Source: Aphrocallistes beatrix (lineage: Eukaryota > Porifera > Hexactinellida > Sceptrulophora > Aphrocallistidae). From it: a stretch of DNA of 64,000 nucleotides. The DNA is taken from assembly GCA_963281255.1 (NCBI GenBank), contig OY725502.1, positions 248,001 to 312,000 of the forward strand. The letters are read 5' to 3'. Below, piece after piece: positions 1 to 10,800 of the stretch. The notes under the pieces are model-generated. The model was not told the origin of the DNA and did not search any database. It saw nothing but the letters and a program-made list of their open reading frames with translations. The position numbers and the translations under genes were made by a program. Each line of letters begins with the position of its first letter. Positions within the stretch are counted from its first letter, which is position 1.

Positions 1-374
1 TCCAAAGTGACAACATACGTATGTACAGCTGTAATGACTGTGACTTGTAAACAGGATAAATTACTGTATGAAAGTACAGGTATTGCTTCACTATGTTATT
101 GCATCAGTGCTGGTTAGATATAATGCTAGGTTAGGGAATTATACAAAACTACACTACAGAGTAATCAGAATAATATTCATCAAATCATGCAGTTCAGAGT
201 AATAGCAATGCAAGCAAAGTTATTGGTTAGTTTAGGGATTATCAAATAAAATATACAAAATGGAACTTCCAAGCAAAATATTATCTCTGCATAAACTACT
301 CAATGAATGCCATCATCCAAATGGAAGAAAGAAAAAAACTCGAAATTGACCAAAATAAACTGTCAAAAACCGAT
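1..374. other. 3' flank of 7TM gene 1
   Basis: No gene is seen here. From about position 51 this stretch is a close copy of 2693-2984, the 3' flank of gene 2, so it belongs to the direct tandem duplication that made genes 1 and 2. The poly(A) hexamer of gene 1 overlaps its own stop codon just to the right. Confidence 0.7.
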
Positions 375-1466
375 TTATTTGTTTCCTATCAGATGCTGGT
401 ACAAAGTGCTACGAGAAAATCTAGTAGGATTATTCATTGCAGCTCTTTTCCTGAACATTCTCACGATCAGTTTACGCAGGATGGAGATGTGGATGAAAAG
501 GAGTGGAAATGTTGCGATCATTATGAGAAGTAGACTGATTATTGTATCTAATTTTAAGATGTTGTATTTTCTATGCAGAATTTGAACTTTCAGATGGAAA
601 TAGTACTCAAGCAGACAATCTCCAATTAGCAATATCTTAACAACATATGCAGAAAATACGAGTATTAAAGCACTCGTAAACAAGAGGATGTAAACAAAAT
701 ATAGGATTGCATCGCTTTTATAGTCCTTCAGCATTTCTGACAACTTCCTATGAGTTTGCACATCTTCAAACAAAGCATCTCGTTCCCTTCTCCTTATCAC
801 ACTGTACAACTCTCTCCCGTACTTCCAATACAAACACAAATGACCAATCAATGCAACCACTGTCATTATAGGTAAAGTCAGTATGAAGAGAGGCCAGTAG
901 AAGATACTACACCACACACAGACTAGTTGTATGAACAGCCAAGCAAACATGACGCGTTCTCGTCTCATTATGTTTGTGATACGCTTCTCACTGTACGCAT
1001 GAGACAGGTAGGAGGTTAGTATGTGGATGAGGGACACGAACACTATTATAAAGGTAGATGTAAGCGCATAACTTTCTCTGAAGGCTTGAGAATTATAAGA
1101 TAGTTTAGTGATGTATGATTGATCTTTGCTTGTACAATTTGGTAGATCATTAGAATCTGATATCCTAAGTTGACTAACTATAAAACCCGAAACAAAACAA
1201 AGATGAAACATTATTTCAGAAAAAGAAATGGCAGCAATGAATATAGACTTAATATAGTCAACTTTTGCATTATTTAACTCATCAAAATACCTTTCGTCTG
1301 TCTGTTTCTTTAAATAGTATACTTTCTTCCTCAGTACTTTAATGCGAAACAAGAAATAGACACACCAAACAGTTCCAAAGAGAATATTTCCGATAGTCCC
1401 AATACCAATTATTAAATGAATAACGAGAGATATTATGTGCATTGGATCATCAAGTTTAGGAAACAT
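375..1466 (-). CDS. 7TM receptor-like protein, array gene 1 (subgroup A)
   Basis: Single-exon gene for a 363-residue seven-helix membrane protein of a family I do not recognise. Start chosen at the ATG giving MFPKLDD: it aligns with the starts of the other copies and lies 78 bp after a TATA box (536-544). The in-frame ATG at 1514 would lie practically at the transcription start. Basic loops (KKVYYLKKQTDER after TM1, MRRERV after TM3, RRRERD after TM5, RKR after TM7) put the N terminus outside. Loop TM2-TM3 has an NCT glycosylation sequon with a Cys; loop TM6-TM7 has the GDC motif. Ends in LIGNK. The stop codon is embedded in AATAAA. Closest copy: gene 2. Confidence 0.9.
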   Translation of the reverse strand: MFPKLDDPMHIISLVIHLIIGIGTIGNILFGTVWCVYFLFRIKVLRKKVYYLKKQTDERYFDELNNAKVDYIKSIFIAAISFSEIMFHLCFVSGFIVSQLRISDSNDLPNCTSKDQSYITKLSYNSQAFRESYALTSTFIIVFVSLIHILTSYLSHAYSEKRITNIMRRERVMFAWLFIQLVCVWCSIFYWPLFILTLPIMTVVALIGHLCLYWKYGRELYSVIRRRERDALFEDVQTHRKLSEMLKDYKSDAILYFVYILLFTSALILVFSAYVVKILLIGDCLLEYYFHLKVQILHRKYNILKLDTIISLLLIMIATFPLLFIHISILRKLIVRMFRKRAAMNNPTRFSRSTLYQHLIGNK

Positions 1467-1535
1467 TGCAGAATATTTCAACTTGAAATGTGTAATAATG
1501 TAAATAGGCTTCATTTCAAATTATTATTTTATAAA

Positions 1536-1544
1536 CCTTTTATA
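1536..1544 (-). promoter_or_regulatory. TATA box of 7TM gene 1
   Basis: TATAAAAGG on the minus strand, 78 bp before the chosen ATG at 1466. It resembles the TATA boxes found at comparable places before several other copies. Confidence 0.6.
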
Positions 1545-2263
1545 GGAATACATCAGTGAGAAATGCACTGTTCTTAGCAATCTCCAACTTGTGTCATCCA
1601 ATTTCTTGTTAAATATGCAGTAATACTGATAACATGTGTATATACTACACATACAGAATGCACAATAGTCATTCTATCTAATGCAATTTGTCCGTTGCTA
1701 AAAATGAGGTAGTTTTTTATCAATAATTTATCCGCATTAGTTAGTGCATTGTAGCGATGAGACTAATATGAATCTTAATATCAATAGTGTGAACATATAA
1801 TTTGTTTATTTGTGATAATATCTTGTATATTAAAACGCTAGGATTTGTTTGTTTGTTCGAATTGATTGAAGAATTTGCAAGACAAGATTTTGCTGAGGTT
1901 TTGCTGAGGTTTTATTTGCAAGATTTTGCTGAGGTGTGAGAATTTCACCTGTAGTGCTTCGAACCTAATCGTAGACTCATCATTTGATACTTACATGCCA
2001 ATTTTCATTTCTGTAGAGAAATGAAAAAGAACACCTTTTCTAAACAATGTATTGTCTCACAGTAGAAGTCATTGTACAGCACGACAATAGACTGTCAATG
2101 TCATCATAGGCCCCAAGTGTGGGAACCTGGGGGCTGTGGTCTCCCCCGGTTTGGAGCCTGTGGGGGGCCGTGGTGCCGGGCAGTGGAGCAGTGGAGGAAT
2201 CTGTGGTATGGCGGGACTTCACACAAACTCATAGGTTTCAACTAAACCACAAAATTATGTTAA
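1545..2263. repeat. spacer between genes 1 and 2 with a GC-rich repeat
   Basis: Intergenic. An imperfect tandem of TTTTGCTGAGG lies around 1888-1935. Around 2110-2200 is a GC-rich stretch (CCTGGGGGCTGTGG and similar) related to sequences near 10540-10570 and 30190-30245, so it is a dispersed repeat. The short frames here look like repeat shadows, not genes. Confidence 0.45.
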
Positions 2264-2371
2264 CTCCGCCTATACCAGGAATGTTCTGTGTCATTTCCTG
2301 TTTAAACCATTTGGGCGGGGAAGCCATATGGTCCAGACTATAAATAGAAAAGACCCCATGTAAAAGTGGCA
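2264..2371 (+). mobile_element. TTAA-flanked short element, copy 1
   Basis: About 108 bp running from CTCCGCCTATACCAGG to AAAAGTGGCA, with TTAA at both edges (2260-2263 and 2372-2375). It contains CTATAAATAG. Related copies are at 29831, 32505, 32751, 46120 and 60499. The TTAA duplication is typical of piggyBac-type or Kolobok-type non-autonomous elements; the superfamily is not established. Confidence 0.75.
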
Positions 2372-2375
2372 TTAA

Positions 2376-2984
2376 TCGAGTCTAGATATACTATATCCAA
2401 ATTACATTATTATTCCACTGTATTTCGAGATTTTCTTTCCACTAGGTGACAACAATAGCTGTAGATCGATATTTGTTTATAATACATTTCCTAGACTGAG
2501 CTACGCAATGATTGGTCTCTTTTCTCAGTGATTAACGAATATTATCCAATCAGACGCCAAACTCTGAGTTGCTGAAAAGCAGAATTGGATATTAAGTATA
2601 GTAATTGACAGAAAAGATATTTTAGATTCTCTAAACCAAAGATTGTGTCTAATCGAGACATAACTATAAATATACAAATCAACCTGACTAGTAAATAGGA
2701 TGAATTACTGTTGAAAGTGCAGGTATTGCTTCACTATGTTATTGCATCAGGGCTGATGAGATATAATGCTAGGTTAGGGAATTATACAAAACTACACTAC
2801 AGAGTAATTTTAATAATATTCATCAAATCATGCAGTTCAAAGTAATAGCAAAGCAAGCAAAGTTATTGGTTAGTTTAGGGATTATCAAATAAAATATACA
2901 AAATGGAATTTCCAAGCAAAATATTATCTCTGCACAAACTGCTCAATGAATGCCATCATCCAAATGGAAGAAAGAAAAACTGAT
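2376..2984. other. spacer and 3' flank of 7TM gene 2
   Basis: Intergenic. From about 2693 it copies 51-374, the flank of gene 1. No gene-like frame is supported; the short frame at 2946 is antisense to the end of gene 2. Confidence 0.6.
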
Positions 2985-4082
2985 CTATTTGTTTCCTATC
3001 AGAGGCTGGTACAAAGTGCTACGAGAAAATCTAGTAGGCTTATTCATTACAGCTCTTTTCCTGAACATTCTCACGATCAGTTTACGCAGGATGGAGAGGT
3101 GGATAAGGAGGAGTGGAAATGTTGCAATTAATAAGAGAAGTAGGCCCATTGTTGTACCTATTTTTGGAAATTTCTCCTCTTTATGTAGAATTTGAACTTT
3201 CAGATGGAAATATTTCTCAATCAGACAATCTCCAAATAACAATATCTTAATAATACATCCGGAAAATATGATTATAAAGCCAATTGTAAACAAGAAGATG
3301 TAAACAAAATACAGGATTGCATCATTTTTATAGTCCTTCAGCATTCCAAACAACTTGTTATGAGTTTGCACATCTTCAAACAAAGCATCTCGTTCCCTTC
3401 TCCTTATCACACTGTGCAACTCTCTCCCGTACTTCCAATACAAACACAAATGACCAATCAATGCAATCACTGTCATTATAGGGAAAGTCAGCATGAAGAG
3501 AGGCCAGTAGAAGATACTACACCACACACAGACTAGTTGTATGAACAGCCAAGCAAACATGACGCGTTCTCGTCTCATTATGTTTGTGATACGCTTCTCA
3601 CTGTACGCATGGAACAGGTAGGAGGTTAGTATGTGGATGAGGGATATTAATATTGTGATGGAGGTAAATATGAGAGCATAACTTGCTCTGTAGGCTTGAG
3701 ATTGATGAGATAGTTTAATGAAGTGTAATTCATATTTACTTGTACAATTTGGCAGGTCCTTAAAAACTGATATCCCCAGTTTATGAAATACTTGTAGTAA
3801 AACCGCAACAAAACCAAGATGAAACACTACTTCAGAAAGAGAAATGGCAGCAATGAATATAGACTTAATATAATCAACTTTTGCATTATTTAACGCATCA
3901 AAACACCTTTCGTCTGTCTGTTTCTCTAAATAGTATACTTTCTTGCTCAGTACTTTAATGCGAAACAAGAAATAGACAAACCAAACAGTTCCAAAGAGAA
4001 TGTTACCAATAGTCCCAATACCAATTATTAAATGAATAACGAAAGATATTATGTGCAGTGGATTATCAAGTTTAGGAAACAT
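2985..4082 (-). CDS. 7TM receptor-like protein, array gene 2 (subgroup A)
   Basis: Single-exon 7TM gene, 365 residues from MFPKLDN. The frame stays open upstream to 4226, but a TATA box at 4142-4149 makes that extension untranslated. It is a tandem copy of gene 1 with related 3' flank. It differs from all others in intracellular loop 2 (LFHAYS instead of LSHAYS). The outer loop before TM3 is longer (FHKLGISVFKDLPNC) and carries an NCT sequon. GDC is present in the TM6-TM7 loop; C-terminal LIGNK. It is divergent (head to head) with gene 3, about 0.5 kb between starts. Confidence 0.9.
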   Translation of the reverse strand: MFPKLDNPLHIISFVIHLIIGIGTIGNILFGTVWFVYFLFRIKVLSKKVYYLEKQTDERCFDALNNAKVDYIKSIFIAAISLSEVVFHLGFVAVLLQVFHKLGISVFKDLPNCTSKYELHFIKLSHQSQAYRASYALIFTSITILISLIHILTSYLFHAYSEKRITNIMRRERVMFAWLFIQLVCVWCSIFYWPLFMLTFPIMTVIALIGHLCLYWKYGRELHSVIRRRERDALFEDVQTHNKLFGMLKDYKNDAILYFVYIFLFTIGFIIIFSGCIIKILLFGDCLIEKYFHLKVQILHKEEKFPKIGTTMGLLLLLIATFPLLLIHLSILRKLIVRMFRKRAVMNKPTRFSRSTLYQPLIGNK

Positions 4083-4141
4083 TGTAAAGATTTCAACTTG
4101 AAGTTGTGCAATAATGTAAATAAGATTCATTAAAAATGATT

Positions 4142-4149
4142 CTTTTATA
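4142..4149 (-). promoter_or_regulatory. TATA box of 7TM gene 2
   Basis: TATAAAAG on the minus strand, 60-67 bp before the ATG at 4082. It forms half of the intergenic promoter region shared with divergent gene 3. Confidence 0.6.
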
Positions 4150-4536
4150 TACAAATTCTTATAGGACTCCTCAGTGAAAAGTGCACAGCTCATGCTATGT
4201 GGTAATCTCCAACTTGTGTCTTTCATTTTCTTGTTAAAAAAGCATTTTTATGCTGATAACTTTGTATTGCACATACAGTATGCACAATAGCCATTCTATC
4301 TAGGGAAAATTTTTTAATTTTTTAATTAACACGATTTTCCCGTAGTGTGCTTATTTATTATTGAGTATTTGCAGATAGTAAAACCGTTGCAAAGTCCATT
4401 TATAAACTAAATAATATAACAATACTGATAAGAATACAACCAGTCAGTACACAGCACTAACAGTATCAAGTTTATAAGCACGAAGTATGCACTAAGTTAG
4501 CTTATCACGTTACACTCACTCAATGGATATTGCATG

Positions 4537-4544
4537 TATAAAAG
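4537..4544 (+). promoter_or_regulatory. TATA box of 7TM gene 3
   Basis: TATAAAAG, 58 bp before the ATG at 4595. Faces away from the TATA box of gene 2. Confidence 0.65.
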
Positions 4545-4594
4545 GCCCTTCAAGTATCTAATGCTATATTAAAGACAAAATTGAATAACCTTAA

Positions 4595-5665
4595 ATGTCT
4601 CATTTCATTCATATAATTTACAATATTATCTACATCATAATCGGTATCGGGATATTCGGTAATGTTATTCTTGGAACAGTCTGGGGTCTCTATTTTTTAC
4701 TTCGCATTAACGAATTGAGAAAGAAAGTATACTATTTAAAGAAACAGACAGATGAAAGGTGTCTGGGTGAGTTGAATAACGCAAATGTTGACTATATTAA
4801 GTACATATTCATTGCTGCCATTTCTGCTTTTGAAGTGTTAGCTTATCTTGGCTTAATCGGAGGTATTTCTGCTCAAACATACTTGAAACTTCCGAACTGT
4901 TCAGATAGAGATAGTACATATTACATTGAATACACCTATTACTATCCAGTCTTCAGAACAATTTCCGCATTAGTTGTTACTTCCATAATAATGTCCGTGT
5001 CCCTCATCCACATACTAACCTCCTACCTGTCTCATGCGTACAGTGAGAAGCGTATCACAAACATAATGAGACGAGAACGCGTCATGTTTGCTTGGCTGTT
5101 CATACAACTAGTCTGTGTGTGGTGTAGTATCTTCTACTGGCCTCTCTTCATGCTGACTTTACCTATAATGGTAGCGATTGCATTGATTGGTCATTTGTAT
5201 TTGTATTGGAAGTACGGGAGAGAGTTGTACAGTGTGATAAGGAGAAGGGAACGAGATGCTTTGTTTGAAGATGTGCACTCTCATGACAAATTGTCAGAAA
5301 TGCGCTGGTACTATAAACACGATTCAATCCTGTATTTTCTTTATATTTTCTTGTTTACAAGTGCGATGCTAACTAATTTCACCACAACCTTTATCAAAGC
5401 GATTTTCCTGGGCGATTGTTTGATTAAAAAAGTTGTCCATTTGGATATTCATGCTTTGTCTGACAAAGGAAGTGAAGTACTCTTTAATATCACTGATATC
5501 GTTGGTACTATCTTTCTTATGCTCGGAACTTCCTTTCTTTTTCTTATGTATATCTCCATTATGTATAGACAGATCAAGAAGATTTTCAAGAGAAGATTTT
5601 CAATGAATAATCCCACTAGATTTTCTCATAATACCTTACATCAACCCTTAATTGGAAACAAATGA
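4595..5665 (+). CDS. 7TM receptor-like protein, array gene 3 (subgroup B)
   Basis: Single-exon 7TM gene, 356 residues. The N terminus begins MSHFIHIIYN rather than MFP/MFF. TM1 is more divergent (GTVWGLYFLLRINEL). The loop before TM3 has the subgroup B pattern, an NCS sequon followed by YYIEYTYYYPVFR. It keeps the GDC motif, the invariant TM3-ICL3 core and C-terminal LIGNK. The first AATAAA is at 5673-5678, only 8 bp after the stop, implying a very short 3' UTR. Head to head with gene 2. Confidence 0.9.
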   Translation: MSHFIHIIYNIIYIIIGIGIFGNVILGTVWGLYFLLRINELRKKVYYLKKQTDERCLGELNNANVDYIKYIFIAAISAFEVLAYLGLIGGISAQTYLKLPNCSDRDSTYYIEYTYYYPVFRTISALVVTSIIMSVSLIHILTSYLSHAYSEKRITNIMRRERVMFAWLFIQLVCVWCSIFYWPLFMLTLPIMVAIALIGHLYLYWKYGRELYSVIRRRERDALFEDVHSHDKLSEMRWYYKHDSILYFLYIFLFTSAMLTNFTTTFIKAIFLGDCLIKKVVHLDIHALSDKGSEVLFNITDIVGTIFLMLGTSFLFLMYISIMYRQIKKIFKRRFSMNNPTRFSHNTLHQPLIGNK

Positions 5666-6842
5666 GATCTGTAATAAATCTTGTAAATATGCTTCTCCCA
5701 TAATATTAATTTATAAATATTCTTGTAATGATTCTTAACATTCGTGAATCAAATTGTTGTTTTCATAATTTTGTTATTGTGTATTTACTTGTTGCATGGC
5801 CTAGAGCATTGCTAATATTTGATACTTTAATGAATAAATAAGATTTTGTATTTGGATTAAATATATGAGTAATTCCAACCACATATCTTAATGGAACCGC
5901 TATAGATGTCCTAATGGCTTAGACGGAACATTGTGAGTATCTGGGGCGCCGAACTTTGGGAATCAATAACAAATTTTGAGAGTTCTAGGGGGGCTCAGCT
6001 AAAAATTTTGCATTGCATCTATGGTCCATCTCAACCGCCAGATATGCCTAATAAAGGTGAATAATGATAGGCTCCCATGGGCGCATATTAAGTTTCTCCT
6101 TCTATTAGCTTTGGTTTTTCACATAAATCCACTCTTAAAGGAAACGAACAAAATGAGTGGTTGAGCTGTGTCTGATCAAGCGAACTCATTTCTGGAACTT
6201 CCATTCAAATACCTGAACGCGTATGACCAGTTTCCTCTGATATTAGTCATATCCCTGGTCGCAAGCTATTTTCGATTGAATCTCACAAAATTTATTCAAT
6301 CGCTCCGTTAACATAGTTTGCCAAAGTATAAAGACTCAAAGGAGAAACTGTTAAAATAATGAATATAATAAATGCGTTCAGGACTCATGGATAAATTGAA
6401 AAAACAATAGTAAGAACAATTGTAAGATCAAATAATAAATATGTATTAGTTAAATGCTATATAGCAATGCTGACACATAGCAGTTTTGCTCCAACCAAAT
6501 CCCTGTACTGTCTACTATAGAATTTCCGGGACGGGTTTCAATCATGGGATTGGCTATATCGATCTGTATTTTACAATAAAAATATTTGGCTGAGGGAAAT
6601 GAAACTTATTAACATAGAAAAATCCTTAATAATTATACCTAATAAACCTACAACCTTGATTACACAAATAATGATATCTTTATTCGATAGCAAAAGTAGA
6701 TGTCTTAAGTGTATTACGTAATTCAATTGTACTCTTGTAGTGTACAGTCTCGACTTGTGGGTATTAAATCATACCTAATAAAGCTTTTATCGTATAAAAG
6801 AAACCAATTCTGATATTATGACAAAATTTTGAATAATTTAGA
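5666..6842. other. spacer between 7TM genes 3 and 4
   Basis: About 1.2 kb with no supported gene. Contains the poly(A) signal of gene 3. A TTTCCGGGACGGG stretch near 6521 recalls the tandem unit inside the element at 41127-41365. The part around 5910-5960 vaguely resembles 52660-52690. Confidence 0.5.
6793..6800 (+). promoter_or_regulatory. TATA box of 7TM gene 4
   Basis: TATAAAAG, 50 bp before the ATG at 6843. Confidence 0.65.
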
Positions 6843-7913
6843 ATGTATTTCAAGTCCTTCAAGCATTACCATATCTTACCTAACTTCATAAAGTCAATAA
6901 TCGGTATCGGAATCGCTGGTAATATCATTTTTGGAACTGTTTGGTGTGTCTATTTCTTGTTTCGCATTAAAGTACTGGGGAAGAAAGTATGCTATTTAAA
7001 GAAACAGACAGATGAAAGGTGTTTTGATGAGCTAAAGAATGCAAAAGTTGATTACATTAAGTCTATATTCATTGCTGCCATTTCCACATTTGAAGTATTA
7101 GCACATCTTTGCATGGCTAATGAATTCGTAATAGATGGATTCGTTAAGACACCAAATTGTACTGGTGTAACCTACGCTTTTAAACTTGTCCATTACTCTC
7201 AGGCATGCAAAGTCAATTTTGCGTTTATACCTACAACCATTATAATATTCATATCTCTCATCCACATACTAACCTCCTACCTGTCTCATGCGTACAGTGG
7301 GAAGCGTATCACAAACATAATGAGACGAGAACGCGTCATGTTTGCTTGGCTGTTCATACAACTAGTCTGTGTGTGGTGTAGTATCTTCTACTGGCCTCTC
7401 TTCATACTGACTTTACCTATAATGGCAGTGGTTGCATTGATTGGTCATTTGTGCTTGTATTGGAAGTACGGGAGAGAGTTGTACAGTGTGATAAGGAGAA
7501 GGGAACGAGATGCTTTGTTTGAAGATGTACACTCTCATAGGAAGTTAAATGAAATGCTGAAGTCATATAAAAACGATGCAATCCTATATTTTCTTTATAT
7601 CTTCCTGTTTATAGTTTCCTTAATCACTGTAATATCTACATACATCATCAGGATAATTTTACAAGGAGATTCATTGATCGAAAAATATTGTTATCCGAAA
7701 GTTAAAAGTAGGATTGGAACGGTGGATATTACAAAAATTGCTGAATTAATCGATTTATCGTTCATAGTGACTTTAACATTCCCACTTCTCCTCATCCACA
7801 TCTCCATCCTGCGTAAACTGATCGTGAGAATGTTCAGGAAAAGAGCTGCAATGAAGAATCCTACTAGATTTTCCCGTAGCACTTTGTACCAGCCTCTCAT
7901 AGGAAACAAATAA
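6843..7913 (+). CDS. 7TM receptor-like protein, array gene 4 (subgroup A)
   Basis: Single-exon 7TM gene, 356 residues: TM1 about 14-38, basic loop, TM2 66-92, outer loop with PNCTG sequon, TM3 121-148, TM4/TM5 163-212 with almost no loop between them, ICL3, TM6 256-282, TM7 310-332. Odd points: the conserved GDC of the last outer loop is GDS here, with a Cys seven residues later (KYC), and ICL2 has HAYSGKR instead of HAYSEKR. The stop codon lies in AATAAA; another AATAAA follows at 8028. Ends LIGNK. Confidence 0.9.
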   Translation: MYFKSFKHYHILPNFIKSIIGIGIAGNIIFGTVWCVYFLFRIKVLGKKVCYLKKQTDERCFDELKNAKVDYIKSIFIAAISTFEVLAHLCMANEFVIDGFVKTPNCTGVTYAFKLVHYSQACKVNFAFIPTTIIIFISLIHILTSYLSHAYSGKRITNIMRRERVMFAWLFIQLVCVWCSIFYWPLFILTLPIMAVVALIGHLCLYWKYGRELYSVIRRRERDALFEDVHSHRKLNEMLKSYKNDAILYFLYIFLFIVSLITVISTYIIRIILQGDSLIEKYCYPKVKSRIGTVDITKIAELIDLSFIVTLTFPLLLIHISILRKLIVRMFRKRAAMKNPTRFSRSTLYQPLIGNK

Positions 7914-8881
7914 AGATTCTATTTTCTTGAAGCTGAGTCCAATACTGCACAGCATTAGGTATCTGAATCTGGAATTCTAAACTCTCTATTCTCCCAAAGG
8001 TTTTGTTCTACCTTGACGATTCGGATAAATAAAGTTTAAATATTCTATTTAAGTATTGAAGATAAGAAAGTGTTAGTTTTAATTTGGGATATATTTCTTA
8101 GATAATTCTTGTATAATTGAACCAATAAACTTGTCTGCATTTCTGTGTTTAAAGAATATTGATTTTAATTACATGAGTAATGTAATACAAATTAATGAAT
8201 TCACAAATTTATCATCGCAATAACCAAATTAGAAAAAAATTAGAAAAATTTATCCTCAGGAAAATCTCTGCTCACATTATCATATCATAACTTGGCAAGT
8301 CTTGAGCTCAAACAAATATATAGTCTCTCCTCTGGTCTATAGTTCCCACTCTAGTACTCAACTGGCGATTGTTATACAAACTGAATTTGATTGACCTGTG
8401 ATAATCTGTCATTTTGTAATGGAATTTAGTTCGTTAATCGACTTTTATATTTTTAAGCAACTAACCTTGACTTATCATTGGTTATTACTTATTATACACA
8501 CCTAGGGTAATAACCCGATTTGTCATCTCAAACATTATAAAAATACGACAGGGAAATACAGTTAACAAAATTCTTGCCAATTTACATAATGCTTGAAAAT
8601 TTAAGAAAACTTATGCAAGCATCACGATGACACATATAATGTTCTAACAAGTTTCTGGTAGAAACTTTCAATACATATATGTAAGATGTATTATTGGAAA
8701 TTATCCGTATAGATAAATTAGTAATTTATAATATTAATGATAATATTTTTAGGATAAGTTTTATAAGAAAGAATGGATATTACCCAGTTTCAATTGAGCA
8801 TAAATAATAGTGCTTTTAAACAGGTAAATTAACCTTTGGGATATTCTGCAAGTACTTATTTCTAACTGCAAAGAAAATTGA
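7914..8881. other. spacer between 7TM genes 4 and 5
   Basis: About 1 kb, strongly AT-rich, no supported gene. Contains AATAAA at 8028-8033. Nothing else is recognised. Confidence 0.5.
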
Positions 8882-8888
8882 TATAAAT
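8882..8888 (+). promoter_or_regulatory. TATA box of 7TM gene 5
   Basis: TATAAAT, 60 bp before the ATG at 8942. It lies directly in front of the more upstream in-frame ATG (8891), which argues against that ATG being used. Confidence 0.55.
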
Positions 8889-8941
8889 CATTGCTTTTTA
8901 AATCACAAAACTTATATATTATTCCATTTGAGTATTTCACA

Positions 8942-10009
8942 ATGCTTTTCAATTTCTATGATTCGCTTCATAAATCATTTATTTTCATAAACTCAATAAT
9001 CGGTATTGGATTCATCGGTAACATCATTTTTGGAACTGTTTGGTGTGTCTATTTCTTGTTTCGCATTAAAGTACTGAGGAAGAAAGTATACTATTTAAAG
9101 AAACAGACAGATGAAAGGTATTTTGATGAGTTAAATAACGCAAAAGTTGATTATATTAAGTCTATATTCATTGCTGCCATTTCTATTTCTGAAGTAATGT
9201 TTCATCTTGGTTTTGGAGCAGGAAGTATCCTTCAAGGAATTGTAAAGATGCCTAATTGTACAGAAGAAACTTACCAATTTAAACTATCCTATCATTCTCA
9301 AGCATACAGAGTAAATTTAGCGTTTATAGTCACTTCCATAATAATGTTCGTATCCCTCATCCACATACTAACCTCCTACCTGTCTCATGCGTACAGTGAG
9401 AAGCGTATCACAAACATAATGAGACGAGAACGCGTCATGTTTGCTTGGCTGTTCATACAACTAGTCTGTGTGTGGTGTAGTATCTTCTATTGGCCTCTCT
9501 TCATACTGACTTTCCCTACAATGGCAGTGATTGCATTGATTGGTCATTTGTGTTTGTATTGGAAGTACGGGAGAGAGTTGTACAGTGTGATAAGGAGAAG
9601 GGAACGAGATGCTTTGTTTGAAGATGTGCAAACTCATAACAAGTTGTTTAAAATGCTGAAGTCCTATAAAAATGATGCAATCCTGTATTTTGTTTATATC
9701 TTCTCGTTTACAGTTGTATTAATGACAGAACTATCCACATACATTATCTGGATATTCTTTCGAGGAGATATCCTAGTCAAAAAATACTTTCACCTAAATT
9801 TTCACAATCAAATAAAAGGTGAATATGTTAGATATGGAAGATTAATCGATCTACTTCTCGTAATAACTATAACAGTTCCACTTCTCCTTATCCACATCTC
9901 CATCATGTATAAACTGATCGTGAGAATGTTCAGGAGAAGAGCTGCAATGAATAAGCCTACTAGATTTTCTCGTAGCACTTTGTACCAGCCTCTCATAGGA
10001 AACAAATAA
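8942..10009 (+). CDS. 7TM receptor-like protein, array gene 5 (subgroup A)
   Basis: Single-exon 7TM gene, 355 residues starting MLFNFYDSL, in register with the MF-starts of its neighbours. The frame is open to 8891, but the TATA box makes that start unlikely. The outer loop before TM3 has the PNCTE sequon and FKLSYHSQAYR. The last outer loop has GDI instead of GDC, so the Cys is missing as in gene 4. Core and C-terminal LIGNK intact; stop codon in AATAAA. Converges with gene 6. Confidence 0.9.
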   Translation: MLFNFYDSLHKSFIFINSIIGIGFIGNIIFGTVWCVYFLFRIKVLRKKVYYLKKQTDERYFDELNNAKVDYIKSIFIAAISISEVMFHLGFGAGSILQGIVKMPNCTEETYQFKLSYHSQAYRVNLAFIVTSIIMFVSLIHILTSYLSHAYSEKRITNIMRRERVMFAWLFIQLVCVWCSIFYWPLFILTFPTMAVIALIGHLCLYWKYGRELYSVIRRRERDALFEDVQTHNKLFKMLKSYKNDAILYFVYIFSFTVVLMTELSTYIIWIFFRGDILVKKYFHLNFHNQIKGEYVRYGRLIDLLLVITITVPLLLIHISIMYKLIVRMFRRRAAMNKPTRFSRSTLYQPLIGNK

Positions 10010-10084
10010 AGATTATATTTATCTTATGTATATTATTATCATAAAGTGTAATTTTCTTAAATTATATGTTAGATGGACAGAGGA

Positions 10085-10199
10085 CATACCTGACAACCAT
10101 CCAGGGACTATTGTTGGAACAAATATGTATACTGTATATTGCATAACTTCATTATACATAATTTATTGATAACATATTGATTATTTAATTCTACAGTTC
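10085..10199 (+). repeat. dispersed repeat, copy 1
   Basis: Starts CATACCTGACAACC and ends TTCTACAGTTC. A second copy in the same orientation is at 61688-61798, 51 kb away. Confidence 0.65.
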
Positions 10200-10619
10200 T
10201 ACCTATGAGAATATACTTGAAATTTTAGATATGTAGATATTTCCCCTAATTTTAAGTCCTGTATAATATTAAAATTCATTATTGCATTGATTGGTTCATT
10301 GCTCTGCAGATTTAATGTAAATCATGTGACATTACATCTAATAGAGATTGCATAATATTTCCTCAATTGCCATTTTATCCGGTTGCATTACCTAGATACA
10401 ACAATGAGCAAAAGAAATGCTTGCAACTATAATATTGTTAATTCATCCTCAGGCAATATAAGTTCATCTTAACATACATCCACGGAATCAGCGGATTAAA
10501 TTATGATTACTGGAGGCATAAGCATTATGGGACCTGTGGGAACCTTCCCTCAAGTTTGAAGCTTGGGGAAGCCTAAAAATTCTCTGTTTTCAAAGATGCC
10601 AACCTCTGTAAGGAAAAAT

Positions 10620-10800
10620 GCGGGATATAAATAGTATTTTAGCGGGACATTGAGATATTTAGCGGGACATAGTATATTTGTATTAGTCCTACACAATGTA
10701 AGCGGGACAATTCCACTTTTTGGAACGTTTTCGCGGGACGCGGGACGCTTTCAAAATATGTCCGAAAAAGCAGGACGTCCCTCCAAAACAGGACAGTTAG
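10620..10800 (+). repeat. GCGGGAC-rich dispersed repeat
   Basis: Runs of GCGGGAC/GGGACG at irregular spacing. Present in inverted form at 29985-30165 (same duplication); related shorter copies at about 18765-18915 and 35125-35275. Confidence 0.6.

Noticed and set aside
7691..7955. Antisense frames opposite the 3' ends of 7TM genes (also near 303, 2946, 9808, 11188, 12715, 29274)
   Set aside because: They recur only because the coding strand is conserved between copies; no promoter, no own codon pattern.
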